Source: Phycisphaerae bacterium (GTDB taxonomy: Bacteria; Planctomycetota; Phycisphaerae; Phycisphaerales; Phycisphaeraceae). Taken from it: a DNA stretch of 64,000 bases. Position numbers and translations under genes: made by a program. The stretch is from the NCBI GenBank assembly GCA_030426385.1, contig JAUHYI010000001.1:104665-168664 (forward strand). The letters run 5' to 3'. This document shows positions 28,257-36,803 of the stretch, piece by piece. Under the pieces are notes generated by a model, which worked only from the letters and a program-made list of their open reading frames with translations, was not told the DNA's origin and made no database searches. The first letter of the stretch is position 1, and the number at the start of each line of letters is the position of its first letter.

Positions 28257-31200
28257 GTGACTAAATCAGCATTGGTTTACTACTCAGGAATTTTTCTTAT
28301 GTCCGTATTAACGGGAGCGCAAGCGGCACTTGCCGAAACCGTTCACGAAATCAATATGGATGCGTTGACATGGCAAATGAATCGCCAGTCAATGGCGTCG
28401 CACACACCGAAACAGGTGAAAGATAAGCTAACTGACGAAGTGCGCTTCGTCACATTGGCAGACAAGGCAAGCAACGCCAAAGTTAAAGCAGAAAACGGAG
28501 GGGTTCGTTTTTCCGTGGAGGGTCCGATTGCCCAACGTGTCGCAGCAACATGGCTAGCACACTTGACACCGATCGTTTGCAAATCGGGTGATTTTGTTCA
28601 GTTGCGATATAAAACCCAAGGCGTTCATCGGCGAACAACCCGAGAAGCAATTGTGGAATTGCTAGGCGCTGATGGGCAATCAGTTCTAGAGGTATTCACA
28701 GACGAACAAATATTTAATGATGGATTATGGCACACCGTCGTGGTCAAATTCACAAAACCATGCACTATTACGACATTGCGTGTCGATTTGGGGACAACAG
28801 CATCTCAAGCATCCATGATGCTAGAAGATTTAAGAATCAGTTCACAGCTGCAAGAGGCATGGCTAGCAGAATCGGCAGGGCTCGAATCGTCGCCACCAGA
28901 AACCGATTCATCCTGGGTACAAATCGATCTGGACCACCAGTTCAACGCATCATTGAAGACATGGCATAAAGCACAGCTATCGAACAACCCGATTGGCGTT
29001 GATGTGGTGGGCACGTTGCACAACCCTATGTCAACCATGCATGGCGTACCTTTTGCTGTTTCTGGCGAGGGCAACAATTACATTCGGCCCGCCAAAAAGC
29101 GCTCTGCCCTTGCAAAAAAAGTAGAATACTTAGGCCAAAAAGTGCCGCGGCAGTATTTCGGCCCTCCCTCGCGTGACGACACCATTTCTGTTGAGGTCGG
29201 ACAGCACACCAGTGAAATTTTCATGTTGTTGGTGGCACAATACCAGTCAGTCATCAATAACTACGCACAGCCAAAATCGCCGTTTAACGTAAGCGATGTT
29301 GAAGCATTTGCGGTCGAACTGGTCTACAGCGACAACACGACGACATGGGCATTTCCCTACTCATTGGCTGATGACGGTTATGTCATACAGCGACCATTAT
29401 CCGCGTATGGCGTAAAAACCGACGCAAACAAATTATTAAAACGCGTGGTGTTGCATAACCGGAATTTTAGTTTTGACGTAGGACTGGCTGGCTTGTCAAT
29501 CAACACCGGGACTAGCACCATCGTGCCGGATTACCCTGAAGTAAAAACGACGACAAATATTTCACCACCGGCATCTCAAACGTATAAACCAACGCGACCT
29601 CACATTCGCAAGGAACCGGGCAAAGTCGTCATGGGAAACCAATATTTCTCGATGACGATATCCACTGAAAACGGATGGAGAATTCGTGAGATTTCCCAGA
29701 AACACAGTCAAGATGCGAATGCGAAAATATCAATAGATAGTTTTGCTGGATTTGCATTGAAAATTGACGGCCAAACCATCGACAGCCGAAAGTTCAATGT
29801 GCGCAGCGCGACAATAGATAGAAACATTGTGACATTTATATTAGATGGTTCTGATGCCGCTCGAGATGTTGAGGTGCAATTACGCATAGAAATTTCATCG
29901 CAACCCAACATTGATTTTGAATGGTCAATTATTAATCACCGTAGCACAGCAATTCAACCCCAGTTGCTGTGCCCATTGATTTCCGGATTGACGATCGGCA
30001 CATTGGAAGATACCTGGTACATGTTCCCTCGCTATTCGATGGTTAATAGCAATGAACAGGCCTCGTATTTGCAATCAAATGATTACGGATTCCCAATGCA
30101 GTTTTACACCGTGTACAACCCACACGGTGAAGTGGGGATGACCATAATGACCCAAAATCTACAGGGACGCCCTATCGATTATGGCCTGGCCAAAACGCGT
30201 AACGGTGTACAGGCTCTAGTACGATACCCAGAAACATTTCACCACATTGATGTCGCACAAAAACTGGTTTTGCCACGTACCCAAATCATTATTCACACCG
30301 GCGATTGGAAGCAGGGCCTGCGGAACTATAAGGCGTGGGTTGATCGTTGGTACAAACCCCAGCACGCGAATAATCGAGAATGGTTTGATCAGGCCTTTCT
30401 AGCAAGAACCGTCATCCCGTCGCAAGTCCAAAGCAAGGCTGTCAACAAAGTCCCATCAATATTTGACGCTGACAATGGCATATTTCGAGCAGCCGAGGTT
30501 ATTTCAGCGGCAACAGCATACCGTGGTGTTCAACCTGACCTTGTGCATTTTTTCAACTGGAGCTATCAAGATCCAGACAAGAAACAATGGTACGGCGGAT
30601 ACAACGAACCCGAGGCATTTCAAAACATTGGCGGCAAAGATGCCTTGGTTGATGTGGTCGGAGATATTCAAAACGATATCGGCATTCCGGTTTCGTTATA
30701 CACCATTGCGGATCGCGTGAGCGCATCATCGCAATGGGGCAAGAAATATGGCGTTAAAGCATCAGTGACACACCCGAAGATAGGGTCTGATCCGAACGCA
30801 AATGTGTGGTATGTCAATGTGAATAACGAAGAATGGCGAAATCATATTGTGCGAGACATGGTGAAACTTGTGCGTGATACTGGCGCCAAGGCTCTCTATA
30901 TCGACGTGTTTGGGTTTCGCCGCCCACTGGATGGCCGAACATCGCACATTGATTTTTCTGACCCACAACACCCAAGCTGGCCGACGAGCGATACGCTCAA
31001 ATTCATGAAACAACTGCGACAGGAATTACCTGGCACAGTCATCTGGAGCGAGTATATGCTGCCCGATGTGGCGGCCCAGTATACCGATGGAAATATTGAT
31101 TACAGTTTTCAAAATCTAAGTGAACACGCCTCTCCAATATATCCTTTGATAGAAAAGACGCCACTGGCAAGTGAACCATTGACTGGTTTGCATCGATATG

Positions 31201-31670
31201 CATTTCCAAAGATCAAGCAATTCGCTTTTGCTGTCGGAATGGACCACGAACGGTCTGCGAGCCGAATGAAGATGCTTTTTTTTAATGGGCTTGGCCATTA
31301 CGACGTGGCATATCGATTACACAACAGTCGCATACAAAACATGCTTAACAAGACGATCCGTCTGCAAAAAGAATTTGCAGATTGCTTTTCAAGCAACACA
31401 TCCGAACCTCGTGTAGCGACATTGCAATCCCATGTTTATTCCAACAAATTTCCTGGCAAAAACAAAACAATATGGACGCTTTACAACGGACGATATGCCA
31501 CCGCGCAAGGTGAAATTTTAATGCTTCCCCATGAAGACGGCATGTCCTATTACGATGCCTGGAACGGTCAAACGCTATCACCCGAGATTCGAAACCAACA
31601 TGCCGTGATCAAATTATCACTGGACCCACAAGGACTGGGGGCTGTGGTTCAACAGAAATCCCCGCAATAA
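28257..31670 (+). CDS. Large secreted DUF6259-like putative glycoside hydrolase
   Basis: 1137 residues, GTG start at 28257 with AAGG 6 bases upstream. A signal peptide (LVYYSGIFLMSVLTGAQAALAE) indicates export. Residues 30-200 form a beta-sandwich, the middle is beta-rich, and the C-terminal half has a TIM-barrel pattern with DLVHFFNWSYQDPDKKQWYGG, ALYIDVFGF and TVIWSEYMLP, whose Asp and Glu would be the catalytic pair. This looks like DUF6259 proteins related to GH101/GH36-type barrels. It lies 85 bases after the rhamnosidase and is probably co-regulated with it, acting first on the extracellular polymer. Specificity unknown. Confidence 0.72.
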   Translation: MTKSALVYYSGIFLMSVLTGAQAALAETVHEINMDALTWQMNRQSMASHTPKQVKDKLTDEVRFVTLADKASNAKVKAENGGVRFSVEGPIAQRVAATWLAHLTPIVCKSGDFVQLRYKTQGVHRRTTREAIVELLGADGQSVLEVFTDEQIFNDGLWHTVVVKFTKPCTITTLRVDLGTTASQASMMLEDLRISSQLQEAWLAESAGLESSPPETDSSWVQIDLDHQFNASLKTWHKAQLSNNPIGVDVVGTLHNPMSTMHGVPFAVSGEGNNYIRPAKKRSALAKKVEYLGQKVPRQYFGPPSRDDTISVEVGQHTSEIFMLLVAQYQSVINNYAQPKSPFNVSDVEAFAVELVYSDNTTTWAFPYSLADDGYVIQRPLSAYGVKTDANKLLKRVVLHNRNFSFDVGLAGLSINTGTSTIVPDYPEVKTTTNISPPASQTYKPTRPHIRKEPGKVVMGNQYFSMTISTENGWRIREISQKHSQDANAKISIDSFAGFALKIDGQTIDSRKFNVRSATIDRNIVTFILDGSDAARDVEVQLRIEISSQPNIDFEWSIINHRSTAIQPQLLCPLISGLTIGTLEDTWYMFPRYSMVNSNEQASYLQSNDYGFPMQFYTVYNPHGEVGMTIMTQNLQGRPIDYGLAKTRNGVQALVRYPETFHHIDVAQKLVLPRTQIIIHTGDWKQGLRNYKAWVDRWYKPQHANNREWFDQAFLARTVIPSQVQSKAVNKVPSIFDADNGIFRAAEVISAATAYRGVQPDLVHFFNWSYQDPDKKQWYGGYNEPEAFQNIGGKDALVDVVGDIQNDIGIPVSLYTIADRVSASSQWGKKYGVKASVTHPKIGSDPNANVWYVNVNNEEWRNHIVRDMVKLVRDTGAKALYIDVFGFRRPLDGRTSHIDFSDPQHPSWPTSDTLKFMKQLRQELPGTVIWSEYMLPDVAAQYTDGNIDYSFQNLSEHASPIYPLIEKTPLASEPLTGLHRYAFPKIKQFAFAVGMDHERSASRMKMLFFNGLGHYDVAYRLHNSRIQNMLNKTIRLQKEFADCFSSNTSEPRVATLQSHVYSNKFPGKNKTIWTLYNGRYATAQGEILMLPHEDGMSYYDAWNGQTLSPEIRNQHAVIKLSLDPQGLGAVVQQKSPQ

Positions 31671-31913
31671 TAACCAGTAACAAAAACTAATAACCAAAAC
31701 CAGCACTGAATCATTGTTTATTGAAATGTTTCGGATGACGCAGTGTACTCGCATGCCATGGCATTATTGCCATTGGCCCGTAATGGCTACACCAACATCC
31801 AGCACATGACGTAGACATGATTCAAAACTCACAGCCACAATAACCCAACCCTTATCAAAATTTTTTATTAATACGTCATAGCCGCAAAACCAGCGGCGTA
31901 GGAGCGAATTCCC

Positions 31914-33152
31914 ATGCTATTGCCGATCCAAAAAATAAGAGAATGTTTTCCCGCACTGGCGTCAGTACCTGATGTGTTATTTGACAACGCTGGAGGATCA
32001 CAGATACCTCGTGTTGTGGCCGATGCGATACATGACTATATGTTGAACACGTATGTGCAATTAGGAGCAGACTATGAAACCGCACAACGTGCGACGAAGA
32101 TCGTTGCCGATGCTCACGATTTTCTGAACTTGTTGATGAATGGACAAGGCGCTGGCCAAGTGATTATGGGATCTGCCACGACCGTGCTGTGCCATAATCT
32201 AGCGACCTGCTATGCCCAAGCCCCTCGAATGGGTCGCGATGAAATCATTGTGGCGGAAACGTCCCATGAAGCCAATGCTAGCCCGTGGTATCGTTTAGCG
32301 GATCACGGTTTTAAAGTGCATAATTGGCCGATCATGAAAGATAGCGTAGAGCTTGATTTGAATTCCCTACGCCAATTATTAAATGAACGCACTCGAATTG
32401 TTGCGTTTCCCCATGTATGCAATGCCATTGGCCATATTGAAAATGCGAAGAAGATTACAGCATTAGCGCACGAATCGGGAGCTCGTGTTGTAATTGATGG
32501 CGTGGCGTACGCTCCGCATCGAGCGATTGATGTCCAGCACATTGGCGCAGACTGGTACGTCTATTCGATGTACAAAGTATTTGGTCCACACATGGCAGCG
32601 ATGTTTGGCCGCCACGATGCTATTGATGAGGTGGAAGGACTTAATTATCATTTTATTCCGAAAGAATCAGTTCCCTATAAGTTTGAACTGGGTGGCGTGC
32701 TGCACGAAGGTTGTGCTGGCATCCTGGCATTGTGGAAGTACCTGGCGCATGTGGTTGGAGATGACACTGCCACGCCGAACCGCGATGTCATTGGCCGGGC
32801 ATTTGCGCGGTTTACAGATTTAGAAAATAGTTTACAAGAACGATTGCTTGAGTATTTGCGCGGGCGTAGTGACGTTACCATTGTGGGCCCTCAACACAGT
32901 AACGAAAACCGTATATCTACAATCAGTTTTGTACACAACAAGCATCGATCTGGTGATATTGCGAAGGCTGCTAATTCGAAGCGATTCGGCATTCGCTATG
33001 GCCATTTCTGTGCGTACAAATTATTCCAACGTTTTGCTAAGGACAATAGGTTGCATGCACTTGATGATGGCGTGGTACGCGTTAGCGCCTTGCATTACAA
33101 CACGATTGAAGAAATCGATGGATTGATCGATTGTTTTGAAAGCATCTTGTGA
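31914..33152 (+). CDS. Class V aminotransferase (cysteine desulfurase-like)
   Basis: 412 residues of the PLP fold type I, SufS/CsdA-like group. The N-terminus FDNAGGSQIPR, the PLP-contacting IMGSATTVLCHN and HEANASPW, the Asp region VVIDGVAYAPHRAIDV and the Schiff-base Lys in YVYSMYKVFGPH are present. HFCAYKLF near the end may carry the position where desulfurases keep a catalytic Cys. A ribosome site GGAG is about 10 bases upstream. It sits 243 bases after the DUF6259-like gene, with no iron-sulfur genes nearby, so it may be an aminotransferase or lyase of the local pathway rather than a housekeeping desulfurase. Confidence 0.88.
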   Translation: MLLPIQKIRECFPALASVPDVLFDNAGGSQIPRVVADAIHDYMLNTYVQLGADYETAQRATKIVADAHDFLNLLMNGQGAGQVIMGSATTVLCHNLATCYAQAPRMGRDEIIVAETSHEANASPWYRLADHGFKVHNWPIMKDSVELDLNSLRQLLNERTRIVAFPHVCNAIGHIENAKKITALAHESGARVVIDGVAYAPHRAIDVQHIGADWYVYSMYKVFGPHMAAMFGRHDAIDEVEGLNYHFIPKESVPYKFELGGVLHEGCAGILALWKYLAHVVGDDTATPNRDVIGRAFARFTDLENSLQERLLEYLRGRSDVTIVGPQHSNENRISTISFVHNKHRSGDIAKAANSKRFGIRYGHFCAYKLFQRFAKDNRLHALDDGVVRVSALHYNTIEEIDGLIDCFESIL

Positions 33153-33347
33153 TGTCAAAATTTTATTTAAGTGGCCCCGTGATTGACAGGGGGGGCGGTC
33201 GGGGGCAGTTCCGATAAAAAGATAGGGTTATCCAGATAACAAATTGGTAAAGCTGTTTAGAATCTCGGTAGCGGCAATCCTCACGGAGTAATTGCTACGG
33301 ACATTTAAGCCGGTTGGTGATTTGTGCTGACGTGTTGATTTTTGGTC
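33153..33347. other. Intergenic spacer before the IS3 remnant
   Basis: No gene seen. AAGTGGCCCCGT at 33169-33180 resembles the IS terminal repeat found 180 bases further on and may be a solo end from another copy. A G-rich stretch follows at 33189-33205. Confidence 0.4.
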
Positions 33348-33445
33348 AAGTGACCTGCCCCACGTTTCATACCAATACTTATGTTAACGTAACGACTCCT
33401 CTGTTGGGTTGATGATCCGGAAGTAGCGTAGCAAAGTTCGGCTCA

Positions 33446-33829
33446 TCAACCCAACACGCTTGCGGAGCCGGCGGACGATACCCCCAGCGAGCAATGCGGG
33501 CGAATCGTGTTGTACTGCTTTCGCCAACGTTCGATCAAAACCGTCGCTTCGTACAACGTATCAAACACTTCTCGCTCCAACAATTCATCCGCAAGCTTCC
33601 CGTTGAATGATTCCACGTACCCGTTCTCCCAAGGGCTGCCGGGTTCGATGTACAGCGTCTTCACCTCAATGATCCGCTTAGTCAACGGCTTCTCATCATC
33701 ACACTCGATCACCGCATAACGCTGTGTCGCTCGTGGCTGATTCAATAACTTGCACGCCTGCCTCTGTGAAACCGCAAAGCGATCGGTCAACACATCAACT
33801 GCCTCACGCTTCCGACGCGGGCTTACCAG
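33446..33829 (-). pseudogene. IS3 OrfB transposase, internally deleted
   Basis: The N-terminal HTH part (REAVDVLTDRFAVSQRQACK, then LLNQPRATQRY) is joined directly to the C-terminal end of the integrase core (YIEPGSPWENGYVESFNGKL, then RWRKQYNTIRPHCSLG). Roughly 190 residues are missing, including the first two Asp of the DDE triad. Near the end an extra G in a run of five (around 33480) shifts the frame out of the usual YRPPAPQA ending. Non-functional. Confidence 0.85.
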
Positions 33830-34101
33830 TTTCCCGATGCCACCTCCTGAAGCATTTATTTGTCCAAGCTTAAATCCGCCACCAGCTTCTTGAGCTGGGC
33901 GTTGTCCTTCTCCAAATCCTTGAGCTACTTCGCCTGGTCAACTTTCAAACCACCATACTCTTTTCACCAGCGATAGTACGTCTGCTGCGTCACGCCCAAC
34001 CGTTTACAAACCTCCGGTATCTTCACCCCCTGGCCCAGCAATACCTCTGCCTCGCGAAGCTTCCCAATAATCTGTTCCGATCAATGAGGAATCCTCGACA
34101 T
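33823..34101 (-). pseudogene. IS3 OrfA with multiple in-frame stops
   Basis: The frame from ATG 34101 matches IS3 OrfA (SEQIIGKLREAEVLLGQGVK, CKRLGVTQQTYYRW, KEYGGLKVDQAK, LEKDNAQLKKLVADLSLDK), but stops interrupt it after MSRIPH, after YYRW, after DQAK and after SLDK. Each looks like a point change of an Arg, Ala or similar codon. The leucine-zipper part and HTH are still readable, so decay is recent to moderate. Confidence 0.85.
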
Positions 34102-34255
34102 CAATGACCTGCCTTTCCTGTTATGTCCAAAATCGATGAAAGTTTCTCATAAATCTTGGACTAGATTAACGGGGACAGGCCACTTGTACCGAATCACCCA
34201 AACCCCTACCAACTGATAATTTCACCGGCACGATCCGTGTGATTATTTCACTACC

Positions 34256-34474
34256 CTGGACCAACGAAGAAAAAGCCGAATCGACAAGGCGATTGCTCGC
34301 GAACCAATCGAAGCATGGCGTAAAGATTACAATGCTGTTCGTCCGCACAGCAGTCTGAGCCATCTCACGCCCAGCGAGTTTGCGGTCCGACGTGGTCCGA
34401 AGGTTCCAGCTGCGCCTCCACCTTCGGGCCACGTCGGGGGATCATGTTCACGTCAATCGTCAGGTTGCACTTGA
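34256..34474 (+). pseudogene. C-terminal fragment of a second, different IS3-family transposase
   Basis: On the plus strand TTLDQRRKSRIDKAIAREPI, then EAWRKDYNAVRPHSSL, SHLTPSEFAVR and a stop at 34472-34474 match the C-terminal tail of IS3-group OrfB. This tail differs from the minus-strand element next to it, so two insertions have occurred here. Only the last 60 or so codons remain; the part after SEFAVR is probably drifted sequence. Confidence 0.7.
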
Positions 34475-34582
34475 AGTGGACCAGGGACGGGGGCAAGACC
34501 ATGTGGGATAGTGGGTTTATGCGGTATGGATGGATGAGTGCGGCGACCGCTTTCACCACAACCTAAACTCGCAACTCGCAAC

Positions 34583-35752
34583 TCAAGCTCGCAGCTTGGC
34601 CAGATAGATGCTGTTGTCGCTGCCGTATTGCTCGCAGACGCGACAGTCAAACGGGTTGGGCAAGGTGGTCTGCATCCATTCGGACACCACCAGCCATGCT
34701 TCGTTTTCGCGGACTTGCGCGATGCCGAAATTGCCCAGCCGAGCACCACGCTCAGGCACAACAATCTGTTCGGTGCCCCGGATTACGCGCACGTTTGTGG
34801 TGTCGACTTCCGCGATAAACAGCGGCGCTCGATGCCGAAATACATGGTCATTGTTCGCGCCCTTGCGGGTGTAAACCAGATAGAGTTTGCCCGCCAGCTT
34901 GAGCCAGTGTTGCTGCGTGTTGTAATTGCCCAGCTCCGTGCCATCGTCAAATCGCCAGACCTGAGGCGGCGAAAAATGCAAGCCATCATCACTTGTCGCC
35001 ATGTACCCTGCATCATCGTTGCGAAGCGTCAGGAAATACCGTCCATCAGCATGCACGATCGAAGGCTCGCCCAACCCCCTGCTCTGCGGAACCGACAGCG
35101 AGTTGCCATGTTCGATGTAATGCAAATGCTCACCATCAAAACCGCATCGCACGACGGTGGCTGCATTGTTTGTCGGACCGGTGATCTCCGCAGATTCATG
35201 AGGCTTGGCATAGTAAATCGGCAGCAGAATTTCGCCGTTGGGCAGGTCCACCCGTTGCGTACTGCCCGCACCGGCACTGAAAAACATCGGCTCGTCAGGC
35301 AGTTGCAATGCTTGACGCGCCGACCAGCTACGACGCTGCGGATTGTAAATGCTATACCCCACCTCGCGCGGCCGTGGATGTGGCTGCACATGGCCATCGC
35401 GATAGCGCACGGTGTGTCCTGTGCCCAGCAAAACGCCTTGCTTATGATGCCAAGTCGGCGTGAAATCGCTCAACGCTTCATCGTCGTGTTCGTCAATGCG
35501 TCGACGGCCCAGCGTTTGGGAATGCGCGACAGGATCGGACCACGTTTTCCCGGCATCATCCGAACGCATATCACAGATTTCATGGAACACATCGGTTCCA
35601 CTTAGACTCAGCTTCTGCATCGTGATCAACCCCACCGCATCCCCCCCACCAGCCCCCCCCGCCTTGCCTGGCGGGATCACCCCACAACGCGCGTGCACCC
35701 AACATGATTCGCGGTCGTAACCGCTACGAATGGTTTTTAGTTCTATTTTCAT
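34583..35752 (-). CDS. Sialidase/BNR-repeat family protein
   Basis: 389 residues of the six-bladed sialidase superfamily. Asp-box motifs are visible as SDDAGKTWSDP near residue 63 and SDDGLHFSPPQ in the second half; GEPSIVHADGRYF and YLVYTRKG are further blade strands. No signal peptide is seen from ATG 35752, which also lacks a clear ribosome site. A Gly-rich run PPGKAGGAGGGDAVG near residue 27 is encoded by G tracts (35642-35675) and looks like an expansion in a loop. It is the last gene of the minus-strand module and probably hydrolyses a glycosidic bond of an oligosaccharide; true sialidase activity is not implied. Confidence 0.82.
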   Translation of the reverse strand: MKIELKTIRSGYDRESCWVHARCGVIPPGKAGGAGGGDAVGLITMQKLSLSGTDVFHEICDMRSDDAGKTWSDPVAHSQTLGRRRIDEHDDEALSDFTPTWHHKQGVLLGTGHTVRYRDGHVQPHPRPREVGYSIYNPQRRSWSARQALQLPDEPMFFSAGAGSTQRVDLPNGEILLPIYYAKPHESAEITGPTNNAATVVRCGFDGEHLHYIEHGNSLSVPQSRGLGEPSIVHADGRYFLTLRNDDAGYMATSDDGLHFSPPQVWRFDDGTELGNYNTQQHWLKLAGKLYLVYTRKGANNDHVFRHRAPLFIAEVDTTNVRVIRGTEQIVVPERGARLGNFGIAQVRENEAWLVVSEWMQTTLPNPFDCRVCEQYGSDNSIYLAKLRA

Positions 35753-35784
35753 GTTGACGTCATCGTGGTTTTACAAAGCAACTT

Positions 35785-35867
35785 CGCATGCAATTTAGTA
35801 CGTCATTTAATACGCAATTTTGTGCGCAAAATTTAGTACGCAATTTAATGCGCACATTCGCATGCAC
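35785..35867. repeat. Degenerate short tandem repeats between and into genes
   Basis: AATTTAGTACG, AATACGCAATTT, AATTTAGTACGCAATTTAAT and similar units repeat with variation across this stretch. It covers the spacer downstream of the esterase gene and enters the esterase 3' end, giving its His/Glu-rich tail. There is no CRISPR-like spacing. Confidence 0.6.
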
Positions 35868-36747
35868 CTTCATGACCTTCGTGACGTTCATGGCGCTCAT
35901 CAAGCCAGGCCCAATACTGATCAACCCATCGCCCCCCTGGGCCACGCCCGCCGATCGTGAACGCTCGATGCCCGCCCTTTTCAACCGTCCAAAATGTGGC
36001 TGGCACTTTCGCCTGGCGATAGGCCTTGGCGATATCCTTCGCAAAACGCGTCGGTGCAATAGGATCATCAAGCGCAGAACAAATTAATGCCGGTGGCGTC
36101 TGCGCGTTGATGGGAAAATCCTCAACGCCCTGATTCCATGGCCAAGGGCACAACAGCGTCACAAAATCAGGCCGACAGCTTTGCCGCTCGACCGGGTCCG
36201 CGTGATCTGCCTGCCCGTGGTCCCAATGCGTGGCCAGATTCAAAACCAAATGCGACCCTGCAGATGAACCGAGCATATCGATCCGTTGCGGATCAATCCG
36301 CCACGCCTTGGCGTGATGTCTCACCAAACGGACCGCGCGCTTGGCATCTGCCAACGCATCGCGCCGAACATCTGGCGATGGCGGACGCGTTCGATACTTG
36401 AGCACGACCACCGCTATGCCGCGTGGCAGAAATAATTCCACCGCGCCCATGCCTGTGGCGAAACGTCCGACCTGACGGTACGAGCCGCCCGGACAGACAA
36501 TCACAACCTGACCCGTCGCTTGCTCAGCGGCTGGCAAATAAACCGCCATGGCGGGCACGCTCACATGCTGCACACTGCCGCGTTCATCAACCAACTCCGG
36601 CCCAGCGTCCTGAACCATATCCGGCGGATCACCCTCCCACAGTGGCACGGTGATCGGCTCGGGCAGGCCAGCGCTCGCCGCCTGGCTGTAAAAAATCCAA
36701 GCGGCGAAACCTACGCCCATCATCAAAAACTTAAAACGAATATGCAT
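35845..36747 (-). CDS. Secreted alpha/beta-hydrolase esterase (acetyl-xylan esterase-like)
   Basis: 300 residues with an N-terminal signal peptide (MMGVGFAAWIFYSQAASAG). The fold is the BD-FAE/esterase-lipase type: oxyanion loop CPGGSYRQVG, nucleophile elbow LGSSAGSHLVL (GxSxG), acid Asp in SALDDPIAPTRF and catalytic His in EKGGHRAFTIGG. It is expected to remove acyl groups from polysaccharide side chains in the periplasm or outside. The C-terminal tail DERHERHEGHEGACECAH is repeat-derived. It is followed by the sialidase-like gene and preceded by the LamG/DUF6067-like gene in the same direction. Confidence 0.88.
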   Translation of the reverse strand: MHIRFKFLMMGVGFAAWIFYSQAASAGLPEPITVPLWEGDPPDMVQDAGPELVDERGSVQHVSVPAMAVYLPAAEQATGQVVIVCPGGSYRQVGRFATGMGAVELFLPRGIAVVVLKYRTRPPSPDVRRDALADAKRAVRLVRHHAKAWRIDPQRIDMLGSSAGSHLVLNLATHWDHGQADHADPVERQSCRPDFVTLLCPWPWNQGVEDFPINAQTPPALICSALDDPIAPTRFAKDIAKAYRQAKVPATFWTVEKGGHRAFTIGGRGPGGRWVDQYWAWLDERHERHEGHEGACECAH

Positions 36748-36763
36748 TGAAAACTCATAAGCC

Positions 36764-36803
36764 TAACGACTTCATTTAGTGACTTGTCTAATGACTCGCT
36801 TAA
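36764..36803. repeat. Degenerate 11-13 base repeats
   Basis: TAACGACTTCAT, TTAGTGACTTGTC, TAATGACTCGC and TTAACGATTCG follow one another in the spacer between the LamG/DUF6067-like and esterase genes. Function unknown; it resembles other short repeats in spacers of this window. Confidence 0.5.

Larger units (their letters stand above)
33348..34185 (-). mobile_element. Decayed IS3-family element with terminal inverted repeats
   Basis: The ends are marked by AAGTGACCTGCCCC (33348-33361) and GGGGACAGGCCACTT (34171-34185), which match at 12 of 14 positions when inverted. Inside are the remains of orfA and orfB on the minus strand. The element is about 840 bases, well short of a full IS3 copy, because the middle of orfB is missing. 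It separates the rhamnosidase module from the sialidase/esterase module and cannot move by itself. Confidence 0.8.
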
